Origin: Rhizobium leguminosarum
Lineage (GTDB): Bacteria; Pseudomonadota; Alphaproteobacteria; Rhizobiales; Rhizobiaceae
Direction of reading: 5' to 3'
Assembly (NCBI RefSeq): GCF_017876795.1
Contig: NZ_JAGIOR010000001.1
Span: 2,754,501-2,818,500 of the forward strand
DNA: 64,000 nt
Part shown: positions 17,845-26,008 of the stretch, in pieces
Layout of the letters: the number at the start of each line of letters is the position of its first letter
Position numbering within the stretch: position 1 is the first letter of the stretch
The notes under the pieces: generated by a model
What the model saw: the letters and a program-made list of their open reading frames with translations, nothing else
Databases searched by the model: none
What the model was told of the DNA's origin: nothing
Program-made: the position numbers and the translations under genes

Positions 17845-18312
17845 ATGCCGACAGTGCTCGATGCGATCGATCGCCATATCCTGCGCGTGCTCCAGCGCGA
17901 CGGGCGCATTTCGAATGTCGAGCTGGCAAAGGAGGTGGGGCTGTCGCCTTCGCCCTGCCTGCGCCGCGTGCGGCTCCTGGAAGAAGCCGGGATCATCGAT
18001 CGCTATGTCGCCGTGCTGGATCCGGCAAGGGTCGGGGCGGGACTGACGGTTTTTGCCCGCGTATGGTTCAAAACTCAGGATGCCGAGGTCACCCTGCGCT
18101 TCGCCGAAGCCGTCGGACGGTTTCCGGAGGTGATGGAATGCTACCTGACGACCGGCGAGTGCGACGCCGTGCTCCGCATCGTCACCGCCGATTTGCACAG
18201 CTATTGGCGTTTTCAGGCCGACCACCTGACGCGCATTCCGAGCGTCCTCAGCGTCAAGACCGACGTGCCGATGGAAACGCTGAAGCGAAGCTACGAGCTG
18301 CCGCTGCGATAA
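17845..18312 (+). CDS. Lrp/AsnC family transcriptional regulator
   Basis: 155 residues from ATG 17845 (GGAGC upstream). N-terminal winged helix: LDAIDRHILRVLQRDGRISNVELAKEVGLSPSPCLRRVRLLEEAG, with the SPSPCLRRV recognition helix. C-terminal RAM effector domain: VMECYLTTGECDAVLRI. Such regulators sense amino acids and usually control a divergent neighbour. The gene here is 136 bases from and divergent to the broken argG, so argG was its probable target. A second, similar regulator lies at 23068-23526 beside azlCD. Confidence 0.9.
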   Translation: MPTVLDAIDRHILRVLQRDGRISNVELAKEVGLSPSPCLRRVRLLEEAGIIDRYVAVLDPARVGAGLTVFARVWFKTQDAEVTLRFAEAVGRFPEVMECYLTTGECDAVLRIVTADLHSYWRFQADHLTRIPSVLSVKTDVPMETLKRSYELPLR

Positions 18313-18357
18313 GTCACGCGTGGCGCCTTGCCCGTCGTATGGGTGCCGGTCGGTGGC

Positions 18358-18408
18358 CAGACCCGTCCTTCGAGGCCCCTGCGGGGCGCCTCAGGATAAG
18401 GCCGGGGA
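18358..18408. repeat. Partial RIME-like repeat
   Basis: Right-half fragment of the element at 5037: cgtccttcgaggcccctgc, then ggggcgcctcaggataagg. Located in the 148-base gap after the Lrp gene. Confidence 0.55.
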
Positions 18409-18460
18409 GAGGGTGCGCCTGGCATAGGGGCACCTCAGTGAGGCTGGCGAGAGGGCGGCA

Positions 18461-18826
18461 CTACTCACGGGGAGGAGGGTTGCGGGTTCTCGCCAGCCAG
18501 AAGAGGCCCAAGACCAGGAGCAGGATCATCACCAGATGGGTGATATAATCGAGCGTGGTCTGCGGCCCGACGCCGATGGCGACGGTGAAGGCGCCGACGA
18601 GGGTGCCGAGGAGGGCGAAGGCTTGGGCGCAAAGCGCCGTCGTTCGGCTCCATCGCCGGTTGAGCATAAGCGAGATCAGGCCGAGCAAAAGAGCAGCGGC
18701 TATCACCGCTTCGGCGATCATCGCCTGGTGATGCTCGTGTCCTTCGAGGATGAAGCCGGCATGGGTGAGCGAGGCAGTGGCATAGAGGCACGTTTCGATC
18801 AGGAAGAGGATCGTGAGGGCTTTCAT
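18461..18826 (-). CDS. Small four-helix membrane protein, unknown function
   Basis: 121 residues from ATG 18826 with GGGGAGA upstream. Four hydrophobic segments are evident (about residues 5-25, 38-57, 67-86 and 93-112), with a His-rich stretch (ILEGHEHHQAM) between the first two. That HEHHQ block is a possible metal- or pH-sensing spot, but this is speculation. Not assigned to a family. It lies just beyond the IS630 element, separated from it by about 80 bases. Confidence 0.6.
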   Translation of the reverse strand: MKALTILFLIETCLYATASLTHAGFILEGHEHHQAMIAEAVIAAALLLGLISLMLNRRWSRTTALCAQAFALLGTLVGAFTVAIGVGPQTTLDYITHLVMILLLVLGLFWLARTRNPPPRE

Positions 18827-18903
18827 GGCTTGTCTCCCCTGGGCCGATGAAGGCCTATTGCTCCATCTCATCACCTGCGGCAGAGATGGTTGCAACATTC
18901 CGG

Positions 18904-20001
18904 CTAGTCACCTGAATCTGAAGTTCGGTTCATTGTCTTTTGGCAGAATCGCTTGACGGATGCGAGGATCTGGTCGGCGGATTTGACCCACTTGTATGGG
19001 GTTGGGTTTTCGTTGTGACTTTCGATGAAGGCGTCGATGTCGGCTTCCAACTCTGCGGTGGATCGGTGTACGCCGCGCTGCAACTGTTTTCGCGTCAACT
19101 CTGCGAACCAGCGCTCGACCTGATTGATCCAGGATGCCGACGTTGGCGTGAAGTGAACATGCCAGTGCGGGCGGCGCGCGAGCCAGGCCTTGATCCTTGG
19201 CGTCTTGTGGGTCGCATAGTTGTCCATCACCAGATGCACGTCTGGTCCATTGGGCATTTCGGCATCAATCCGCTTCAGGAAGTCGAGGAACTCAGTGGCC
19301 CGGTGACGCTTGTAGCAATGGCCGATCACTGCCCCAGTGGCAATGTCGAGCGCGGCGAACAGCGATGTCGTGCCGTTGCGGACATAGGTATGGGTCCGTC
19401 GTTCGGCGACACCCGGCGCCATGGGCAGCACAGGCTGCTCGCGATCCAGTGCCTGGATTTGCGATTTCTCATCCACGCAGAGCACGATCGCCCGGTCCGG
19501 GGGCGACATATAGAGGCCGACGATGTCCTGCACCTTGTCGACGAAGAGCGGATCAGAGGAAAGCTTGAATGTCTCGGCACGGTGCGGCTGCAGGCCGAAT
19601 GCGGTCCAAATCCGACGAATGGTGGTATGCGACAGTCCGCTATCGGCTGCCATCGAACGGATGGACCAGTGCGTGGCATCCTTGGGGGTGGTGTTCAAGG
19701 TACGTTCGACGACCTGGGCAACCTGCGCGTCGGAGACAGTTCGCGGTCGGCCGGCACGATATTCATCCGTCAACCCTTCCATACCATCCTGTACGAACCG
19801 GCGGCGCCATTTGCCAACCGTGTGCTCATGAACGCCCAGGCGTTCGGCAACGTCCTTGCTTTGCAGACCCTGCGCGCACAGCAAGACCATCCGGCAGCGA
19901 TCCGATAAGGAGCGTGGCGCTTTAAGCCGGCGAACCTGAGATTCGAGAAAACTTCTATCCGCGTCGCTCAGAACGACGAGGTCCGCCCGCCTGCCAACCA
20001 T
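18904..20001 (-). CDS. IS630 family transposase
   Basis: 365 residues. The N-terminal helix-turn-helix region has [22 protein letters not shown] and a second HTH-like [10 protein letters not shown]. The DDE core is complete: Asp in CVDEKSQIQ, Asp in VMDNYATHK, Glu in [11 protein letters not shown]. The stop codon TAG is not inside the element: the last sense codon ends at the element border, and TAG is formed by the duplicated target TA plus the first flanking base G. Insertion at a TA followed by C or T would extend the protein into flanking DNA. Confidence 0.9.
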   Translation of the reverse strand: MVGRRADLVVLSDADRSFLESQVRRLKAPRSLSDRCRMVLLCAQGLQSKDVAERLGVHEHTVGKWRRRFVQDGMEGLTDEYRAGRPRTVSDAQVAQVVERTLNTTPKDATHWSIRSMAADSGLSHTTIRRIWTAFGLQPHRAETFKLSSDPLFVDKVQDIVGLYMSPPDRAIVLCVDEKSQIQALDREQPVLPMAPGVAERRTHTYVRNGTTSLFAALDIATGAVIGHCYKRHRATEFLDFLKRIDAEMPNGPDVHLVMDNYATHKTPRIKAWLARRPHWHVHFTPTSASWINQVERWFAELTRKQLQRGVHRSTAELEADIDAFIESHNENPTPYKWVKSADQILASVKRFCQKTMNRTSDSGD

Positions 20002-20065
20002 CGATCAACTCCTGCTCTCGTGACAAAAGCCAAACAAAATGACGCTTACTTTGGTTCCAGGTGAC
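18907..20065 (-). mobile_element. IS630-type insertion sequence, intact
   Basis: 1159 bp. The ends are inverted repeats: GTCACCTGaAtCtgAAGT at the left and GTCACCTGGAACCAAAGT read inward at the right, with a perfect 8-bp core. Each end is flanked by TA (18905-18906 and 20066-20067), the usual IS630 target duplication. One transposase gene fills it. It interrupts the end of a P-loop kinase-like gene. Confidence 0.9.
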
Positions 20066-20630
20066 TAGATGCAGCGTTCAGGACATGATTTCGAATAGCG
20101 ACCGCACTTTCCCCCGGTGATGCGCATGTTACGTCCAAGACGAGCGTATTTTGATGCTGCGGATCGAGAACAGAAGCTCGTCGGCTGCGTTCTATCGAGG
20201 CTTCTATATCTATTGATTTTAAGTGGACGCGTCGTGCGGGTGTAGAAATGCGGCGTGCCAACTCATCCTCGTCGCAGAGCAACCGGATGGGCACCAGCAA
20301 GGCTTGGCGCTGTTGAGCTGCGGCAGCAATTTGTTGAAAAGTGCGCATGCTACGCTCATCGCCTTCAATACCGGCATGCGTGAAGATGAAGTTTGCCGAG
20401 GGTGCGCTATAGGCGACGATTGCATCCAAAACGGCTTGCCGAACTCTTCCGGTGTATTCCCATATTCCGTTTGGGAGGGGAGATGTCCCGTCGTCATCGA
20501 GGAGACGCAGTATCGGGTTATTGAACCAATGATTGTCGACAATCTTTGCTGGGAAAAGCGGACTTAATTCTTTGGCGATCGCAAGTTTCCCGACGCCTGG
20601 AAAACCGATCAGCAGAATGAAAATATTCAT
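20046..20630 (-). pseudogene. P-loop kinase-like gene whose 3' end is replaced by the IS630 element
   Basis: 194 residues from ATG 20630. P-loop GFPGVGKLAIAKEL at the N terminus, then NHWFNNPILRLLDDDG and FTHAG, in the manner of small AAA/shikimate-kinase-like or gluconate-kinase-like NTP-binding proteins. The last residues SHLEPK and the stop are coded by the IS end. Removing the element and one TA reads on as [17 protein letters not shown] and a TAG at about 18863. So only about 17 original residues were exchanged for 7, and the protein may still work. Substrate unknown. The start has GGGGAGG but at a long spacing. Confidence 0.65.
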
Positions 20631-20706
20631 ACGGAGCAAACCTCCCCACTCTCGTCTAACATAGTCCGTGTGGCGCAATAGGGTTTTCAATCCTTGCAGC
20701 TTACGC

Positions 20707-21552
20707 TCATTCAACCTGGATATGGATATGGTCGTCGTGGCGGGCGGCGCGGCAACCTTGGAAGCGGACGTGGCTGTCGGTAATGCCAAGCGCGTTCTTC
20801 AGATGCTGCTCGATGAAGATCTTCTGCAGGCCGAAGCGCGCCACGCCTTCGCTCGTCAGCCAGGCGACCGCGGCCGAGGTGCGCTGCTCCTCGATGCGAT
20901 AGGCCGGAAACAACGGCTGCAGCGCGTCGAAATCCCAGCGGGTGGTAAGCCAGTCGTTGCGCCCTTGGCATGGCAGTTCGTCGCCCGGGGCCGGCTCTTC
21001 GAAGGCGAAATAACCGATCGGGGAGCGGGTGACGCCATTCAGGAAAGCGCCGTCCGCATCCTTGTAATAATAGGCGAAGTCGAGCTTTTTTCCGTCGGCA
21101 TGCGACAGATGCGGCAGCAGCGGAAAACCGTTTACGAAGGGGAAATTCGCATCCAGCGCGACGGTGACGGTTCCGGGAAATTCCTCGTCCATGTGGGCGG
21201 CAAGCGCCTTTGCCAGATCGCGCAGGTCAGGGGTGACGTAGTTGCGGTTCAGCAGGCAATAAATCGGGGAGCGGACCACGAGCCTGTCTGTGGCGCTTGA
21301 TATGCAGGAGAGGGGTACCCGCCCGACCATCGGGGCTGCGAGGCCCGCCGCAAATGTCGCACCGGCATAACAAAGCAGGAAGATGGCGAGCTTCGCCAGA
21401 AAGCGCCGGATGCCCCAGGCGCGCGACGCGGCCAGCGCGATGAGATAGACAGCGCCGCCGACCTGCGTGAGCAGCGTCAGAATGAGAACGATCAGGGCGT
21501 GGAGAGCAAAACGGAACACGGGGAGAGGCCTTGCGGGACGTTGCCATCCCAT
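20707..21552 (-). CDS. Membrane-anchored LAS-type (MepA/M15-like) metallopeptidase-like protein
   Basis: 281 residues from ATG 21552; a GTG at 21522 is an alternative start. Two N-terminal hydrophobic helices (about residues 13-35 and 50-72) put the rest in the periplasm. The C-terminal domain shows the LAS zinc pattern: LSHADGKKLD supplies His and Asp ligands, and DDHIHIQ at the very end supplies the HxH. Between them is a family-like FAYYYKDADG. LAS enzymes are D,D- or L,D-peptidases acting on cell-wall peptides, so murein trimming is likely but inferred. It is divergent from the MarR-GNAT gene, 109 bases apart. Confidence 0.65.
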   Translation of the reverse strand: MGWQRPARPLPVFRFALHALIVLILTLLTQVGGAVYLIALAASRAWGIRRFLAKLAIFLLCYAGATFAAGLAAPMVGRVPLSCISSATDRLVVRSPIYCLLNRNYVTPDLRDLAKALAAHMDEEFPGTVTVALDANFPFVNGFPLLPHLSHADGKKLDFAYYYKDADGAFLNGVTRSPIGYFAFEEPAPGDELPCQGRNDWLTTRWDFDALQPLFPAYRIEEQRTSAAVAWLTSEGVARFGLQKIFIEQHLKNALGITDSHVRFQGCRAARHDDHIHIQVE

Positions 21553-21637
21553 AGGCGAGGGGATGGTGATCCGCAAGATGGGTTGCAAGGCGCCGGCCGG
21601 CCAGACCTCTGCTTTGATCTCCGAATTGACAGAGTCA

Positions 21638-21661
21638 ATTATCTGACTTAAGTCAGATAAT
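21638..21661. promoter_or_regulatory. Perfect 24-bp palindrome abutting a start codon
   Basis: Left half attatctgactt, right half its exact complement aagtcagataat, ending one base before the ATG at 21662. A TTGACA lies at 21626-21631, just upstream. A palindrome of this size is what a dimeric MarR-type protein binds, so autoregulation of the following gene is likely. No Shine-Dalgarno sequence fits between the palindrome and the ATG. Confidence 0.8.
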
Positions 21662-22537
21662 ATGGTTTGCGATCCTGTCTCCCGCGTCCGTCGTTTTAAC
21701 CGTGCCGTCACCTCCGAAGTCGGCGCTCTCGACAGCTCGTTCCTCGGGCGCGGGCGTCCGCTGGGGGCTGCCCGCGTCCTCAATTCGATCGGCCGGGGAC
21801 AATCGGATGTTGCGGTGATCCGCGATTATCTCGGTCTCGACTCGGGCTTGATGAGCCGCCTGCTGCGCAGCCTGGAAGAGGAGGGGCTCATCGAGACGGT
21901 GCCGAACCCTCAGGACGCGCGTCGCCGCATCGCCAGATTGACCGAAACCGGCCGGTCCGAGTTTCAGGCCTATGAAGCGCTTTCCAATGCGCAGGCGGAG
22001 AGATTTCTGGCACGCCATCGCCGCCCGGAAGAACTCCTGCGCGCCATGGATATCGTTGCTTCCTCGCTGAGACGCGACCAGATCGTGATTGAGGAGACGG
22101 ACCCTCGGCACGAGGATGCCAATTATTGCCTGAGCGAATATTACGGCGAACTTGCACGCCGGTTTAAGAACGGCTTCGATGTATCGCTGTCCCGCGATCC
22201 CGACGCCAGGGATATGACCCGTCCGCGTGGCGCGTTTCTGGTGGCCATGTCCGATGGCCTGCCGATCGGCTGCGTCGGGTTGAAGGGCAGCGGCGGCGAG
22301 ATCGCGGAGATCAAGAGGCTCTGGGTCTCACCCTCCGCACGTGGCCTCGGGCTCGCAACACGCCTCATGCTTGCCGCCGAGACCATCGCCCGCGAGCTAT
22401 CCGTCAAGCTCCTCCGTCTGGATACGAACAGTGCGCTTTCCGAGGCACAGCAGCTTTATCGCGGAACCGGCTGGAATGAGATCGACCGGTTCAATGACGA
22501 CCCATACCCCGACACCTTTTTTGAAAAGCGCCTTTAA
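21662..22537 (+). CDS. MarR-type regulator fused to GNAT acetyltransferase
   Basis: 291 residues. Residues 1-130 are a MarR winged helix: VRRFNRAVTSEVGALD, then SDVAVIRDYLGLDSGLMSRLLRSLEEEGLIETVPNPQDARRR as the recognition helix and wing. Residues 140-291 are a GNAT domain, with acetyl-CoA motif IKRLWVSPSARGLGLATRLM and the C-terminal EAQQLYRGTGWNEIDRFNDDPYPDTFFEK. This fusion is known in several bacteria; the substrate is generally undefined. Start at ATG 21662 is supported by the family-like N terminus. The gene is probably autoregulated by the adjoining palindrome. Confidence 0.9.
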   Translation: MVCDPVSRVRRFNRAVTSEVGALDSSFLGRGRPLGAARVLNSIGRGQSDVAVIRDYLGLDSGLMSRLLRSLEEEGLIETVPNPQDARRRIARLTETGRSEFQAYEALSNAQAERFLARHRRPEELLRAMDIVASSLRRDQIVIEETDPRHEDANYCLSEYYGELARRFKNGFDVSLSRDPDARDMTRPRGAFLVAMSDGLPIGCVGLKGSGGEIAEIKRLWVSPSARGLGLATRLMLAAETIARELSVKLLRLDTNSALSEAQQLYRGTGWNEIDRFNDDPYPDTFFEKRL

Positions 22538-22564
22538 GCCTCTCAAAGCCACCGCCGTCGGGTC

Positions 22565-22768
22565 CTACTGGTGGTCCAACTGCTTCGACAGCTCGGCAAA
22601 AAGCCTGTCGCAGTCAATGTTCATCTGGACGAGATCGACGGCAATCGTGATGGCGCGGCGCCCTTCGATGCTGTCGATGTCGAGCTTCCTCTCGCAGCAC
22701 CATTGCCGAACGACATCGGTGACGATTGTTATTTCATCATCATTGAGTGCGATGAGCGACAGGAGCAT
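22565..22768 (-). CDS. Small protein of unknown function
   Basis: 67 residues from ATG 22768, preceded by a good ribosome binding site (GGAGGGC). It starts MLLSLIALNDDEITIVTDVV and contains RQWCCERKLDIDSIEGRRAITIAVDLV, an alpha-helical pattern seen in short rhizobial proteins that lack a named domain. A longer in-frame reading to 23563 runs through the Lrp gene and is spurious. Convergent with the MarR-GNAT gene. Confidence 0.6.
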   Translation of the reverse strand: MLLSLIALNDDEITIVTDVVRQWCCERKLDIDSIEGRRAITIAVDLVQMNIDCDRLFAELSKQLDHQ

Positions 22769-23067
22769 CGTCGTGCCCTCCGTAAAACGGCAAGAGCACC
22801 TATGTTCTCTCAAGCGTCGTGCCGATGCCGATGGGCCGATAGCGCTCACTCTACGCTCATTCCCCGGCAACACCACCGCTATCTTTCTGACACGGTTTGG
22901 TGCCGGCCCGATCGGACGCCCGTATCCTCCGGCGATCTGAGCTTGTCGATCGGCATCACGCTCAAGACAGAACGTTTCGAGGAATGCGTCCTCGGAGCGT
23001 TCATAAATCTCGACGGACATGCGTGCGAATGGAAGAATGCCGGCGTCCCGTTCTTTCCCGAGGGCCG
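22769..23067. other. Gap without recognisable gene
   Basis: About 300 bases between two minus-strand genes. Open frames exist on both strands but lack ribosome binding sites and family resemblance. Nothing else recognised. Confidence 0.4.
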
Positions 23068-23526
23068 TCAGACCGGAACCTGCCATGACTGCTTGATCGT
23101 CTGCATCGGGATTTCCGTCTTGATGTTGCGGACGCCTTCGATGCGGCCGAGGTGTTCCATCTGGAAGCGCCTGTAACCGTCCAGATCTGGAGCCACGACC
23201 CGGAGGATGAAATCGCAGTCGCCGGCCATCAGATGGCATTCGACGATCTGGGGCAGCTTCTCGGCCGCACGGCAGAAGGTCGTCGTCGTCTCTTCGTCCT
23301 GGGCCGACAGCCAGATCCGGACAAAGACGCTGAAGCCCATGTCGAGCTTCGCCGGGTCCAGCAATGCGACGTAATGTCTGATGATCCCGGCTTCTTCGAG
23401 CATCCTGACGCGCCTCAGGCACGGTGACGGAGACAGTCCGACCTTGGCGGCCAGTTCGGTATTCTGGATTCTGCCGTCCTGCTGCAGGATCCGGAGTATG
23501 GCGCGATCTATGGCATCCAGCTTCAT
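23068..23526 (-). CDS. Lrp/AsnC family regulator of the azlCD genes
   Basis: 152 residues from ATG 23526 with AGAGGA upstream. HTH: LDAIDRAILRILQQDGRIQNTELAAKVGLSPSPCLRRVRMLEEAG; RAM domain with IVECHLMAGDCDFILRV. It is closely similar to the regulator at 17845. Divergent from azlC, with about 160 bases between the starts, so it very likely controls that exporter in response to a branched-chain or related amino acid; this is inferred from the arrangement, which matches the B. subtilis azlB-azlCD order. Confidence 0.9.
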   Translation of the reverse strand: MKLDAIDRAILRILQQDGRIQNTELAAKVGLSPSPCLRRVRMLEEAGIIRHYVALLDPAKLDMGFSVFVRIWLSAQDEETTTTFCRAAEKLPQIVECHLMAGDCDFILRVVAPDLDGYRRFQMEHLGRIEGVRNIKTEIPMQTIKQSWQVPV

Positions 23527-23684
23527 TGGGGTCCTCTGCTCGTGATTGGCCAGTCCTTGGCACGGGATGTCAATAAAATGGCAATACATATTTGAGAACG
23601 CAACCAATCGCTCTCGGGATTGCGATAAAAATTCGGGCGACGCACCGCTGTTTACGGCACGCTTTCGATACAAGGGGTACCGAG

Positions 23685-24410
23685 GTGACGGACTGCATCT
23701 CTGAAGACATGAGCATGCCCGCAAAAGGGCGATCCGAGGCATGGCGCGGCCTGAAGGCGGCGATACCGGTCATGCTGGGCTTCGTGCCGTTTGCGCTGGT
23801 GCTCGGCGCGCAGGCCGCGGGCAAGGGATTCACGGCCGTCGAGGTGCCGCTGATGACGGGGCTGAATTTTGGCGGCGGATCGGAGTTTGCCGCCGTGGAG
23901 CTTTGGTCCTCGCCGCCGCACGTGCTTCTGATCGCCGCCATCACCTTTCTCGTCAACAGCCGGCATCTGCTAATGGGGGCGGCACTTGCCCCCTTCATTC
24001 GCCATCTGTCGAAAAGACAGGCGCTTATGGCGCAGTTCTTCATGTGCGACGAGAGCTGGGCGATGGGACTTGCGGATGCGAGGAAAGCCCGGGCCAATCT
24101 CAGCCTGGGTTATTTCTTCGGCGTGGCGCTCGGCCTCTATATTTGCTGGGTCATCTTCACGACGGTCGGCGTCTTGGTCGGACCGATCCTCGGCGACGTC
24201 ACCGAATACGGTTTCGATATGGCATTTCCGGCCGTGTTCCTGGTGATGCTCGCCGGCATGTGGAAGGGCGCGAAAGCGGCACTTCCCTGGCTCGTCAGCC
24301 TGTTGGTCGCGGCTGCAACCTATCTGGTGCTGCCGGGAGCCTGGTATGTTCCGGCAGGCGCGCTATCCGGCGTTGTCGCGGCATTCCTGATGGCGCGCGC
24401 CGATGGCTGA
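23685..24410 (+). CDS. azlC: AzlC branched-chain amino-acid exporter, large subunit
   Basis: 241 residues from GTG 23685, chosen for AAGGGG seven bases upstream; ATG 23709 or 23715 are alternatives. Seven or so hydrophobic segments with family blocks LKAAIPVMLGFVPFALVLG, NSRHLLMGAAL and FMCDESWAM. Works with AzlD in the inner membrane to export branched-chain amino acids or analogues. Overlaps azlD by eight bases, so the two are translated together. Confidence 0.9.
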   Translation: MTDCISEDMSMPAKGRSEAWRGLKAAIPVMLGFVPFALVLGAQAAGKGFTAVEVPLMTGLNFGGGSEFAAVELWSSPPHVLLIAAITFLVNSRHLLMGAALAPFIRHLSKRQALMAQFFMCDESWAMGLADARKARANLSLGYFFGVALGLYICWVIFTTVGVLVGPILGDVTEYGFDMAFPAVFLVMLAGMWKGAKAALPWLVSLLVAAATYLVLPGAWYVPAGALSGVVAAFLMARADG

Positions 24411-24702
24411 TCCGCTGTACCTCACCGCGATCGCGCTGATGGCGGCGGTTACTTATCTCACCCGCATCGGCGGCTATCTCTTTCTGCGCAACCGCACCCT
24501 CGGCCCGCGCCTGCGCATCGTCATGGAGAGCGCTCCCGGCTGCGTGCTGATCACCGTCATCGCACCCGACTTCGTCACCGGCCGGCCGGCGGATCTGATT
24601 GCTCTTGCGGTAACGATGCTGGCGGCAGCCAAGCTGCCCGTGCTGCCGACCGTGATCATCGCCATTGCCGCCGCAGGCATCCTGCGGCACGCGCTGGTGT
24701 GA
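24403..24702 (+). CDS. azlD: AzlD small subunit of branched-chain amino-acid exporter
   Basis: 99 residues, three to four hydrophobic helices, with the family pattern ALMAAVTYLTRIGGYLFL near the N terminus and ESAPGCVLITVIAP in the middle. Start ATG 24403 lies within the end of azlC, the standard arrangement of these pairs. Confidence 0.9.
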   Translation: MADPLYLTAIALMAAVTYLTRIGGYLFLRNRTLGPRLRIVMESAPGCVLITVIAPDFVTGRPADLIALAVTMLAAAKLPVLPTVIIAIAAAGILRHALV

Positions 24703-24731
24703 GCGGATGCCGATCCCGATCGACGGCTGGT

Positions 24732-25373
24732 TTATTTTGCCAGCACGATATGCGTAGCGTGTTCGCTCGCCACATGCTCGGCGACACGGAAGCCGAGAGC
24801 GGGCAGGTCGATGCCGGTGAACATCGCTTCTCCCTTGCCGAGCACGACGGGCGAGATGGCGAAATGCAATTCGTCGATCAGGCCGGCCTGCAGATATTGG
24901 CGCACGGTGCTGACCCCGCCGCCGATCTTCACGTCCTTGCCGTCCGCCGCGGCCTTCGCCTTTTCAAGCGCATCTTCGATGCCGCCGGTGACGAAGTGAA
25001 AGGTCGTGCCGCCCTCCATGACAAGGGGGTCGCGCGGATAGTGCGTCAGGATGAAGGTCGGCGCGTGATAGGGCGGGTTTGGCCCCCACCAGCCCTTCCA
25101 GGTCTCATCAGGCCAGTCGCCGCGAATGGGCCCGAACATGTTGCGGCCGAGAATGAAGGCGCCGAAATTGGCCATGCCACGGGCTGCATAGTCCTCGTCA
25201 ATTCCTTGCGAGCCGTCGTCCTTTCCCTGCATCGCGCGAAACGTGCGGGTATGGAAAAACCATTGAAACATCTCATGCCCGCGCTTGCCGAGCGGATCTT
25301 GCATGCTTTGCTCCGGCCCGGCGCCGAAACCATCCACGGAAAGGGAAAATGCTGCGACGCGCACTTTGGACAT
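24732..25373 (-). CDS. Dihydrofolate reductase-like (RibD C-terminal domain) protein
   Basis: 213 residues. NADPH-binding pattern of the RibD-C/DHFR-like family: KVRVAAFSLSVDGFGAG at the N terminus, ANFGAFILGRNMFGP centrally, and VKIGGGVSTVRQYLQAGLIDELHFAISPVVLG near the C terminus. Stand-alone members reduce unknown substrates, not necessarily riboflavin intermediates. Start has a strong CGGAGGAAAAC. Divergent from an HxlR regulator, 85 bases apart and sharing an operator region, so this gene is the likely regulated target. Confidence 0.85.
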   Translation of the reverse strand: MSKVRVAAFSLSVDGFGAGPEQSMQDPLGKRGHEMFQWFFHTRTFRAMQGKDDGSQGIDEDYAARGMANFGAFILGRNMFGPIRGDWPDETWKGWWGPNPPYHAPTFILTHYPRDPLVMEGGTTFHFVTGGIEDALEKAKAAADGKDVKIGGGVSTVRQYLQAGLIDELHFAISPVVLGKGEAMFTGIDLPALGFRVAEHVASEHATHIVLAK

Positions 25374-25400
25374 GTTTTCCTCCGTCTGATTGCAATTTGA

Positions 25401-25445
25401 AACTGGTTGCTATGTTGCATAAGTGATCCTATAATGCAACCAGTT
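25401..25445. promoter_or_regulatory. Inverted repeat, probable HxlR operator
   Basis: Perfect 10-bp arms aactggttgc (25401-25410) and gcaaccagtt (25436-25445), 25 bases apart, between the divergent reductase and regulator genes. A nested shorter pair (ttgcat and atgcaa) lies between them. HxlR-type proteins bind this kind of spaced repeat and usually repress the divergent gene. Confidence 0.7.
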
Positions 25446-25458
25446 TTTGAGGAGATGC

Positions 25459-25983
25459 TTGGTGGATATCGAACTGCGGTCAGGCTGCCCGATCAACCTG
25501 ACGATGGAAGTGCTGGGCGACAGATGGAGCCTCATCATTATCCGCGACATCATGTTTGGCAACCGCCGCCATTTTCGCGATCTTCTGACCCATTCGGAGG
25601 AGGGCATCGCCTCCAACATTCTGGCAGCCAGGCTGAAGCGCCTGCTCTCTCTCGGGTTTATCAGCAAGCGGGACGATCCGAGCCACAGCCAGAAAGCGAT
25701 CTACAGCCTCGAGGAGCCGGCGATCCAGCTTGTTCCCGTCTTCGCCATGATCGGCGCCTGGGGGCGGCGCCATCTGCCGGTCAGCGAGGAACTGAGTATC
25801 CGCGCGCAGCTTCTCGAAGAAGGCGGGCCGCCGCTCTGGGACGAATTCATGGAGGATCTCCGGCAGATCCATCTCGTCGATCCGATCGGTGGAGCCAACG
25901 GCACGTGCACGTCGGCGGTGCTGGCGAGGCTGACGGCAGCGTTCCTCGAGGTCCGCGCAAAATCGTCGGCGCCGGTCTCCTGA
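25459..25983 (+). CDS. HxlR family transcriptional regulator
   Basis: About 174 residues. The signature CPINLTMEVLGDRWSLIIIRDIMFGNRRHFRDLL is typical, with the conserved Cys near residue 10 followed by the winged helix. Members sense reactive species or metabolites, often through that Cys. No ATG is available: TTG 25459 or GTG 25462 follows a GAGGAG, and I choose TTG. The C-terminal extension (about 70 residues past the HTH) is longer than usual. Controls the divergent reductase-like gene, by inference. Confidence 0.85.
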   Translation: MVDIELRSGCPINLTMEVLGDRWSLIIIRDIMFGNRRHFRDLLTHSEEGIASNILAARLKRLLSLGFISKRDDPSHSQKAIYSLEEPAIQLVPVFAMIGAWGRRHLPVSEELSIRAQLLEEGGPPLWDEFMEDLRQIHLVDPIGGANGTCTSAVLARLTAAFLEVRAKSSAPVS

Positions 25984-26008
25984 TATCGAGGGAACTCAGC
26001 CGGCTCGA

